A DNA stretch of 13,912 nucleotides from Thermoplasmata archaeon (lineage in GTDB: Archaea; Thermoplasmatota; Thermoplasmata; Thermoplasmatales; Thermoplasmataceae): contig JAJZZW010000034.1 in NCBI GenBank assembly GCA_021797385.1, positions 1-13,912 of the forward strand, in the 5' to 3' direction. Position numbers and translations under genes: made by a program. Below, piece after piece: positions 8,086-13,912 of this stretch. Positions within the stretch are counted from its first letter, which is position 1. Each line of letters begins with the position of its first letter. The notes below the pieces were generated by a model, which saw only the letters and a program-made list of their open reading frames with translations, ran no database searches and had not been told where the DNA came from.

Positions 8086-8753
8086 AAATATTTATAGATA
8101 CTGCAAATATTGATGAAATTAGGGAAGCAAATGATTTTGGGCTTATAGATGGAGTTACAACAAACCCATCTTTGATGATGAAGGCAGCAAAAGGCGGAAA
8201 GAGCTTTAAGGACATAGCCACAGAGATACTGAGAACGGTGAATGGTCCGGTGAGCCTCGAAGTTGTAGCAGAAGATGCAGACAAGATGGTGGAGCAGGCT
8301 TTGAAATTGCATGCACTGGGAACCAATGCTGTTATAAAGATACCCATGACTCTTCAGGGATTGAAGGCAATGAAGGTTTTGAGGGAAAAAGAAATAAAAG
8401 TTAACACTACACTTATTTTCAATGCAATACAGGCACTTCTTGCAGCCAGAAACGGCGCGGCATTTGTTTCTCCATTTGTTGGAAGGCTTGATGACATAGG
8501 GGAGGATGGAATGGCAATAATAGACCAGATCAAGACTGAATTCACAAATTATGGTTACAAAACAGAGGTACTGGTTGCTTCAATCAGAAATCCTGTGCAT
8601 GTCCTCAGATCGGCACTCATGGGAGCAGATGCTGTTACCATACCATATGAAGTTATAAAGAAACTGGCAATGCATCCTAAAACCGATGAGGGATTGAGCA
8701 AATTTATGGAGGACTGGAAAAAGGTTTCTCCTGACGGCTCATTGCCACTATAA
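8082..8753 (+). CDS. Transaldolase, short single-domain type (fructose-6-phosphate aldolase-like family)
   Basis: This 223-residue (beta/alpha)8-barrel enzyme transfers dihydroxyacetone units between sugar phosphates. The N-terminal [10 protein letters not shown], the GVTTNPSL motif (24-31) and NAVIKIP (82-88) are all present. K86 is the Schiff-base lysine. [25 protein letters not shown] sequence carries the second active-site block, and VASIRN (about 165-170) the phosphate site. Size and sequence resemble the characterised Thermoplasma acidophilum transaldolase, so transaldolase is preferred over fructose-6-phosphate aldolase, and co-location with transketolase supports this. GAGGGAG at 8070-8076, 5 nt before the ATG, is a strong Shine-Dalgarno site. 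The stop is 18 nt from the end of the opposing permease gene, and this AT-rich gap must serve as terminator for both. Confidence 0.93.
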   Translation: MKIFIDTANIDEIREANDFGLIDGVTTNPSLMMKAAKGGKSFKDIATEILRTVNGPVSLEVVAEDADKMVEQALKLHALGTNAVIKIPMTLQGLKAMKVLREKEIKVNTTLIFNAIQALLAARNGAAFVSPFVGRLDDIGEDGMAIIDQIKTEFTNYGYKTEVLVASIRNPVHVLRSALMGADAVTIPYEVIKKLAMHPKTDEGLSKFMEDWKKVSPDGSLPL

Positions 8754-8771
8754 TTTATATATTTTAAAAAT

Positions 8772-10145
8772 TCATAAAACGTTTTCATGAACCAGATATT
8801 TTCTTGATATGCCTGAATAGATTAAGCCCAGTATCACCCATGCGATGAAACTTATGGAAGCTATTATAACAATTCTATCAATGCTTATGAAACTGCCGTA
8901 GAACACAAATGCAAGTATCACTATGGATATTGCCGGAATAATTACATCCATAGCAACGTTAAGTTTCACCTTCATTTTCTTTACTATTCCAGCCAGTGAT
9001 GCGTTAGCAAACATATGGACTAGAAGTGCACTGAGTGTTGCTGCTATGCCAGTGTAAAGGAAAGCATTGAAGCCGCCCAGGGCAACAACGGATATGGCCC
9101 CGATTGCAAATGCAATTATTACCATGATTCCTGCTGCAACGTGGGGAGTCCTTCTGCTGGAATGTATGCTTGACAGGATTCCGGGAAGAACATTATCCCG
9201 GCTCATTGAGAAAACAACCCTTGACAGGGAATTAGTGAAAACAACAGCATCGGTGAACAGGCTGTTCACGAAAAGCACCGTTATTACTATTGCACCTGCA
9301 ATCCCGAGATAATTTTTGGTCAGTATTATTCCCGGAACCAGTTCCTTGGAGTATTCCAGCATTCTTGTAGGTCCCCAGCCAACGGTAAAGGCATATGATG
9401 CAAGAACAAAAAATAGGCCCAGGACAATAACCGAAATAAGAACACCATGGCCTATTACCTTATTTGCATTCTGTGCCTCCTCGCCCAGTGGAGTTGCAGT
9501 CCCGAATCCGGAAAAAGCTGTATACATGAATAATACTCCCAGCATGACCCCTGTGAAGCCGTTTATAGCATATACCGGAGTGAACACGGATATAGTATTT
9601 ATAGATGGTTTCGCGGTAATAATTATTATGCTGATTGCAGCAATTATGATAACTTCAATTGTAGCCATCACCATAGCATACCTTACGGAATTCCTTACAC
9701 CTGAAAATGATACAAAATATCCGAATCCCAGGATGAGCACCAGTAGCAGGACCCAGGAATAGAATGGAATGATTATGCCGAATATTTCCTGGAGCAGGGC
9801 TGGGAGGAATATGGCAACGCTGAGACCTATGAATGCCAGTGACATTATCTGATACATGATATACATCCATCCTGTAAATATGCCTGCAAACCTTCCGAGA
9901 CCTTCCCTGCTGTATGCATAATAACCGCCGGCTCCGGCAACATGCCGGGATATTCTGTTTATTATGAATGCGTTTATCAGAACTATAACAAATGCAACTA
10001 CTGCTGAAAGTGGAAGAGACCCCAGGGCGAAAGCTGCTGAACCGGTAAGTGTGGCTACTGCTGCACCTGCAGGCGCTGAACCGGCAACTCCCTGGAATAT
10101 GACATTATACATGGTCAATGAATTCTTCTTCAAACCGGTTTTCAT
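8772..10145 (-). CDS. APC-superfamily amino-acid permease
   Basis: This 457-residue membrane protein has about 12 hydrophobic segments. The first segment has the glycine/alanine-rich break typical of APC transporters (FQGVAGSAPAGAAVA, about 18-32). It is followed by RHVAGAGGYYAYSREGLG (about 67-84), the conserved region before segment 3. A cytoplasmic-loop motif SRVVFSMSRDNVLPGILSSI precedes segment 9. The substrate is probably an amino acid or amine; the sequence does not tell which. The gene has its own promoter. A TATA-like sequence sits about 23 bp before the ATG, inside a perfect inverted repeat (10150-10172), and there is no Shine-Dalgarno site, so the mRNA is probably leaderless and regulated. 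It lies downstream of FttA on the same strand, separated by 125 bp and a hairpin. Confidence 0.88.
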   Translation of the reverse strand: MKTGLKKNSLTMYNVIFQGVAGSAPAGAAVATLTGSAAFALGSLPLSAVVAFVIVLINAFIINRISRHVAGAGGYYAYSREGLGRFAGIFTGWMYIMYQIMSLAFIGLSVAIFLPALLQEIFGIIIPFYSWVLLLVLILGFGYFVSFSGVRNSVRYAMVMATIEVIIIAAISIIIITAKPSINTISVFTPVYAINGFTGVMLGVLFMYTAFSGFGTATPLGEEAQNANKVIGHGVLISVIVLGLFFVLASYAFTVGWGPTRMLEYSKELVPGIILTKNYLGIAGAIVITVLFVNSLFTDAVVFTNSLSRVVFSMSRDNVLPGILSSIHSSRRTPHVAAGIMVIIAFAIGAISVVALGGFNAFLYTGIAATLSALLVHMFANASLAGIVKKMKVKLNVAMDVIIPAISIVILAFVFYGSFISIDRIVIIASISFIAWVILGLIYSGISRKYLVHENVL

Positions 10146-10149
10146 GATT

Positions 10150-10172
10150 GTATATAATAATCGATTATATAC
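10150..10172. promoter_or_regulatory. Perfect 9-bp inverted repeat over the permease TATA box (probable operator)
   Basis: GTATATAAT (10150-10158) and ATTATATAC (10164-10172) are exact reverse complements separated by 5 bp (AATCG). Relative to the permease ATG at 10145 the element spans -5 to -27. The distal arm, read on the minus strand, is GTATATAAT centred about 23 bp before the ATG, so it probably is the TATA box. A dimeric regulator bound here would block TBP, and an Lrp/AsnC-type protein would fit an amino-acid permease. AT-rich repeats can arise by chance. Confidence 0.55.
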
Positions 10173-10237
10173 GATTATCCAAAATATTTAAAATAATGAT
10201 ACTATTTTTCCGGCATTTAAGTATGTTTATCACTATA

Positions 10238-10268
10238 TTTAACGGATTTTATAAAAATAACCGTTAAA
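10238..10268 (-). terminator. Hairpin just downstream of the FttA gene, possible 3' end signal
   Basis: TTTAACGG (10238-10245) and CCGTTAAA (10261-10268) form an 8-bp stem around a 15-nt A/T loop, 3 to 33 nt past the FttA stop codon. The loop can extend the pairing with ATTTT and AAAAT. No long T-run follows on the minus strand, so this could be a processing or stability element rather than an intrinsic terminator. Confidence 0.35.
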
Positions 10269-10270
10269 AT

Positions 10271-12184
10271 TTAGTAAAGTCTGGTGGTTTCAAGGTTTTT
10301 CATGGAGATTGCCTCAACGCCGAATTTCGTGTGTATCAGCCTGGCAAAGTCATAACATTTGTTTCCGTCTCCATGATTAATGAGTATCCTCTGTGGTTTC
10401 GGCTGCATGCCCCCTATGAAATTCAGTAATTCCCTCTTTGTTGAATGCCCGGAAAAGCCTTCAGCATTTTCCACCGACATATTGATTTCAAATTTTGTAG
10501 ATTTTCCTGCGTCTGAAAGGGTTATGCTTGTTGCACCTGACTGGATTCTCCTTCCTAGTGTCCCGTCTGCCTGGTATCCCACGAATGCCAGTGTGTTTTT
10601 GCTATCAGGTGCCAGTGTTTTGAAGTATTCAAGAACAGGGCCACCGTTCATCATTCCCGCAGTTGCCAGTATTACCTTGCTCTCCGGTGAATCACATACA
10701 TCTATTCTCTGGTTTCTTGTTTCTACACTGGTAAATATTGGGCTCAGGAAAGGATTTGCCCGCTTTATCATGATCTGGTCTCTCAAATCTCTGTTGAGGA
10801 ATTCTGGATATGCGGCATGTATAGCAGTTGCTTCCATGATCATTCCATCCAGGTAAACCTTTGTATTCTCCGGGATCATTTTATTCCTGTATGCATCTTC
10901 CAGGACAAGCATAACCTCCTGGCTTCTTCCCACTGCAAATACAGGGACAAGAACTGAACCGCCACGGTCAAAGGTTCTGTTTACAACATCAATAAGGGTA
11001 TTGGTCGCCTCATTCCTCGTGTAGGAATAATCATCCCTTCCCGCATATGTGGATTCCAGCATGAGTGTTTCTACTCTTGGAAAACGGTTTACGGCAGGAT
11101 TGAACAACCATGTTTTTTCATACTTCTGATCTCCACTCAGGACAACGTTGTATAAACCCTCACCGATATGCAGATGCACTGCCGCTGATCCCAGTATATG
11201 CCCCGCGTTATAAAATGTGAGCCGGATATCAGGAGCAATATCTGCGGTTTCATTGTATTTCAGTGCTATTGAATGCTTGAGTTCATCCCTGACATGCTTT
11301 GATTCATATGAAAGTTTATGGTTCTCACTGTGCGATACCTTCAGGTAGTCATTCTGCAGCAAAGCCGCAAGATCCCTTGTGGGTGCTGTGGAATAAACCG
11401 GTCCAGTATAACCATACTTGAAAAGCAGTGGCAGCAATCCGGAATGGTCAAGATGGGCATGCGTGAGTACTACAGCATCAAGGGACGTAAATGGCTGGAT
11501 TTCAGGTGCATAAAGATACGGAGCTTCCTCCCATGGATGTTCCGGGTCGTTGATATTTATCATACCACAGTCAACAAGAATTTTTGAATTGTTTGTTGAT
11601 ATTAAAGTGGCACTTCTACCCACTTCCCTGTGCCCGCCAAGTGCGGTTATCCGGATCCATGTTTCACCTGGCATCAGTGGAGTTGTGAGCTTTATTCCGA
11701 GATTATGCAGGAACTCCTTTCTCTCCTTTTTCACATCACGGAGGTACTCCCTGACCTCCTTAACTGTCCTTGAGTACATTGGAGGGGCCCTTACTATTCT
11801 CGGGGACCAGTTTGTTTCAGCCTTTATAGCTTTTATGATTTCAGGATTTGCAATGGTCGGTTCATCCACTTCTATTACTGCCTCCCCTGTATCAGGCTCG
11901 AAATATATATCCTGCAGACCTGCCTCGCCAGGAATGATTTCCCTTATTTTGCTATCAGCATCCTTTTCATCGGACATTATACTGGGGTCCGGCCTTATGG
12001 CTATCCTCCTCCGTAGCTCCTGGGCTATCTGACGTGCCAGGTCATCCCTGTCTGAGAATAAATTCTGGTCCTTTGTATAAACTACTATTGTGGATCCTTC
12101 GTAATCTATCTCAGTTATCTTGTTATCCGGATAAAGCCTGTCAAAAATAGACCGTGCTTCGCTTAAATAATCTCGAAAAGACAT
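10271..12184 (-). CDS. Archaeal transcription termination ribonuclease aCPSF1/FttA (KH-beta-CASP)
   Basis: FttA/aCPSF1 is the archaeal relative of CPSF73. It is a beta-CASP metallo-beta-lactamase endonuclease that cleaves nascent RNA at U-rich sites and terminates transcription. The 637-residue protein starts with about 150 residues of archaeal N-terminal KH-domain region. GGHREVGRSA (about 183-192) opens the nuclease core. Motif 2 is HAHLDH (about 241-246), motif 3 AGHILGSA (near 328), motif 4 SGDQKY (D near 351), then ESTYAG. After the beta-CASP domain come ATAGMMNGGP, SGHSTK (H near 579) and INHG (near 603). All metal ligands appear present. AGGTG at 12192-12196, 7 nt before the ATG, is a Shine-Dalgarno site, and the gene follows proteasome beta by 31 nt, so the two may be co-transcribed. 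Confidence 0.95.
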   Translation of the reverse strand: MSFRDYLSEARSIFDRLYPDNKITEIDYEGSTIVVYTKDQNLFSDRDDLARQIAQELRRRIAIRPDPSIMSDEKDADSKIREIIPGEAGLQDIYFEPDTGEAVIEVDEPTIANPEIIKAIKAETNWSPRIVRAPPMYSRTVKEVREYLRDVKKERKEFLHNLGIKLTTPLMPGETWIRITALGGHREVGRSATLISTNNSKILVDCGMININDPEHPWEEAPYLYAPEIQPFTSLDAVVLTHAHLDHSGLLPLLFKYGYTGPVYSTAPTRDLAALLQNDYLKVSHSENHKLSYESKHVRDELKHSIALKYNETADIAPDIRLTFYNAGHILGSAAVHLHIGEGLYNVVLSGDQKYEKTWLFNPAVNRFPRVETLMLESTYAGRDDYSYTRNEATNTLIDVVNRTFDRGGSVLVPVFAVGRSQEVMLVLEDAYRNKMIPENTKVYLDGMIMEATAIHAAYPEFLNRDLRDQIMIKRANPFLSPIFTSVETRNQRIDVCDSPESKVILATAGMMNGGPVLEYFKTLAPDSKNTLAFVGYQADGTLGRRIQSGATSITLSDAGKSTKFEINMSVENAEGFSGHSTKRELLNFIGGMQPKPQRILINHGDGNKCYDFARLIHTKFGVEAISMKNLETTRLY

Positions 12185-12215
12185 ATTATAACACCTTGAA
12201 CATGAAAAAATAAAT

Positions 12216-12848
12216 TTATAAAGTTAATTTTAATTTTTTGATCCTAGACAGTATATCGTCCTCGGAAAGATAATTGAATCCTTTTTCCGGATCTATAACA
12301 CCTATCTGAAGCATGTTTCCGGATGCTGAATCTCTCTGCTTTGCAACGCTTATTGCCTTTACTGCAAGGTCTATAGCATCGTCAAGCTTCATGTTGGGCT
12401 GGTATTCTGCCTCCAGTACACCGTAAACAAATGGTGATCCTGATCCTGTACTGGCATATTCATCCTCAACTGAACCGCCTGCTGCATCTATAGAGAATAT
12501 ATGGGTGGATTTATCATATCCACCAACAAGCAATTGAACCATATATGGATAGTACTTTGACTGGTTGAGCATATTGGATAAAAGTGTTGCTGCTGCTTCT
12601 ATGGGCATATTGATTTTCCTCTGTACCCTGTAAAGTTCCATTTCAGCCCTCATATATCTTACAAGTGTCTGGGCATCTCCAACAAGGCCGGCTATGGTCA
12701 TTCCTGCATATGTGTCAATTTTGTAAAGTTTCTGAGCGTTTTTATTTGAAATGAAATTGCCCATGGTTGCCCTGCTGTCGGTTCCCATAATAACGTAATT
12801 GCCTGCTGTGATTCCAAGTGTTGTTGTTCCAGTTTTTAATACTTCCAT
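12216..12848 (-). CDS. psmB: Proteasome subunit beta (20S core, N-terminal threonine protease)
   Basis: This is the catalytic beta subunit of the archaeal 20S proteasome, 210 residues. A 7-residue propeptide (MEVLKTG) ends in the Gly-Thr cleavage site, as in Thermoplasma, exposing T8 as the mature nucleophile Thr1. All catalytic partners sit at canonical mature positions: Asp17 (D24), Lys33 (K40), Ser129 (S136), Asp166 (D173) and Ser169 (S176). Upstream, GAGGG (12854-12858) stands 5 nt before the ATG and a TATA-like TTTAAATA lies about 45 bp upstream, giving a leader of about 20 nt. No alpha subunit is in the window. FttA follows 31 nt downstream on the same strand. Confidence 0.97.
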   Translation of the reverse strand: MEVLKTGTTTLGITAGNYVIMGTDSRATMGNFISNKNAQKLYKIDTYAGMTIAGLVGDAQTLVRYMRAEMELYRVQRKINMPIEAAATLLSNMLNQSKYYPYMVQLLVGGYDKSTHIFSIDAAGGSVEDEYASTGSGSPFVYGVLEAEYQPNMKLDDAIDLAVKAISVAKQRDSASGNMLQIGVIDPEKGFNYLSEDDILSRIKKLKLTL

Positions 12849-12853
12849 ATAAT

Positions 12854-12899
12854 CCCTCTAAACAATTATTATTTCTTAATAACAAATAATATATTTAAA
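12854..12899 (-). promoter_or_regulatory. Proteasome beta promoter and Shine-Dalgarno site
   Basis: On the minus strand a TTTAAATA box (12892-12899) preceded by purines (GAAAA, a BRE-like stretch) is followed about 35 bp later by GAGGG (12854-12858), 5 nt from the ATG. This predicts a transcript with a short leader and a normal ribosome binding site, unlike the leaderless genes elsewhere in the window. Confidence 0.5.
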
Positions 12900-12985
12900 T
12901 TTTCTACATTACCTAATTAACCTTATGTTTATATATTTTGTTATTTAATTCAAGCATAAAAATACCCCGATATGAAGAATTTAGA

Positions 12986-13912
12986 TCAGGATTTCTCAGT
13001 TTTATCTGATTCAAGTATACCTGATATATGCTTCAGTATTTCTCTTTCCAGTATTGTACCCACGAATTTACCATTCTTGTCAACAACTGCGACTATTGGC
13101 GGATCAGATTCCCTGAATATGCTTATAAGATGGGTAGCTGGTGAATCGCACCTTACTTTAATCGCTGGAATGATTTTCCCCTCATACACAGAAAGTGTCC
13201 TCAGCTGATTGTGCCCCAGTGTGACCATATCACTTAACATCAATTCCCCCAGAACTCTCGATTTTGAATCTGTTACTATCACAGCGCGGGCATTCAGATC
13301 AGTGCACATTTTGAATGCCAGGCTGATAGGATTTTTGCTGTTTACAGATACGGACTGGAAAGAATTTGCAATATCGCATGCTTTCAGATTTTTGAACTCT
13401 GCATTGACCATCTCCCAGACATATTTTGATTTCTTTGTTTGAACCACGGGAGCCTTTATGTTAAACATGAGAGGTATTACCAGGGTCAGCAAAGTAATCG
13501 CTATCATAATCACAGAATAATCGTACCTGCCAACCAGTGTAAGTCCAAGAGCCACTACAAGCAGTGCTGCATCTACACCGCCATTAACTGAGGTGCCCAG
13601 AGCATTCTTAATTGGATCAACATGTATGAACCTTGAAGATATCAAACCTGCAATGGGCTTGAATGCAAGGGCTATAAGGAATACAGCAATACCAAGTTCG
13701 AGTAATGTAAGATTGATTCTGACGAAATAAAGCCCGAGCCCTATAAAGAAGAGAGGTTCAAAAAATCCATATGTCAGGGTAGAGACCTTTTCCGCGACCA
13801 TCGGACGTTCCCCTATGAAATCACGGAGCATTATTCCTATAAACAGTGCAACTATAGCAGAGTTGAAACCGTACAGCTGGCCGATGAATCCAAGAAGAAG
13901 TACGAAGCCGAC
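12986..13912 (-). CDS. CPA2-type Na+/H+ (cation/proton) antiporter with C-terminal CBS pair, 5' end outside the window
   Basis: The frame stays open to the right edge, giving 308 residues of the C-terminal part; an ATG at 13831 is internal. The visible membrane part includes FNSAIVALFIGIMLRDFIGE and then a stretch ending FFEPLFFIGLGLYF (roughly residues 46-65), typical of monovalent cation:proton antiporter-2 proteins. Several hydrophobic segments follow to about residue 170. The remaining 135 or so residues form a CBS-domain pair: ANSFQSVSVNSKNPISLAF..ARAVIVTDS...LGELMLSDMV, then AIKVRCDSPATHLISIF..PPIVAVVDKNGKFVGTILEREIL. CBS pairs often bind adenine nucleotides and gate transport. The more common CPA2 partner domain is TrkA-N/RCK, so the CBS pair is notable. 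The role is likely cytoplasmic pH or ion balance; ion specificity is unknown. Confidence 0.82.
   Translation of the reverse strand, partial: VGFVLLLGFIGQLYGFNSAIVALFIGIMLRDFIGERPMVAEKVSTLTYGFFEPLFFIGLGLYFVRINLTLLELGIAVFLIALAFKPIAGLISSRFIHVDPIKNALGTSVNGGVDAALLVVALGLTLVGRYDYSVIMIAITLLTLVIPLMFNIKAPVVQTKKSKYVWEMVNAEFKNLKACDIANSFQSVSVNSKNPISLAFKMCTDLNARAVIVTDSKSRVLGELMLSDMVTLGHNQLRTLSVYEGKIIPAIKVRCDSPATHLISIFRESDPPIVAVVDKNGKFVGTILEREILKHISGILESDKTEKS

Overview
The window looks like chromosomal DNA of a Thermoplasmatales archaeon (Thermoplasma/Ferroplasma/Picrophilus-type euryarchaeon). The evidence is archaeal-only machinery: a beta proteasome subunit with the Thermoplasma-type short propeptide, an aCPSF1/FttA termination ribonuclease, an archaeal Trm56 tRNA methylase, a two-subunit transketolase with a Thermoplasma-like transaldolase, and an intron-bearing tRNA-Trp. 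First genes of transcription units mostly have a TATA-like box about 20-28 bp before the start codon and no Shine-Dalgarno site. Several internal genes have good Shine-Dalgarno sites. The genus cannot be fixed from the sequence alone.

Layout. Positions 1-123 are the 3' part of tRNA-Trp(CCA), cut by the window edge. It has a 69-nt intron that reads as a box C/D guide RNA, and a hairpin plus T-tract follows it. Positions 124-370 hold no gene. At 371-2874 are two paralogous MFS transporters in tandem. They converge on a leftward operon (4416-2879) of a winged-helix protein and Trm56 fused to an HD domain. A small unrecognised gene (4498-4878) converges with a leftward pair, gamma-carbonic-anhydrase-like protein and CobS (6136-4864). 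A rightward operon (6305-8753) encodes transketolase N half, transketolase C half and transaldolase, with stop/start overlaps. From 8772 to the right edge everything is leftward. In transcription order these are a CPA2-type antiporter with a CBS pair (cut by the window edge), proteasome beta, aCPSF1/FttA and an APC amino-acid permease. The permease promoter lies in a perfect 9-bp inverted repeat.

How the genes work together. The transketolase/transaldolase operon is the non-oxidative pentose phosphate route to ribose-5-phosphate and erythrose-4-phosphate. Two sugar-type MFS carriers, an amino-acid permease and an antiporter fit a scavenging, heterotrophic acidophile. Proteasome beta and FttA are housekeeping genes set side by side. 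Trm56 and the intron-encoded guide RNA both concern tRNA 2'-O-methylation but are separate units.

Most of the window is ordinary core genome. No defence system, mobile element or CRISPR array was seen. The points most worth a second look are the self-guiding tRNA-Trp intron, the copy of the acceptor-stem sequence in its trailer hairpin, the Trm56-HD fusion, and the inverted repeat over the permease promoter.
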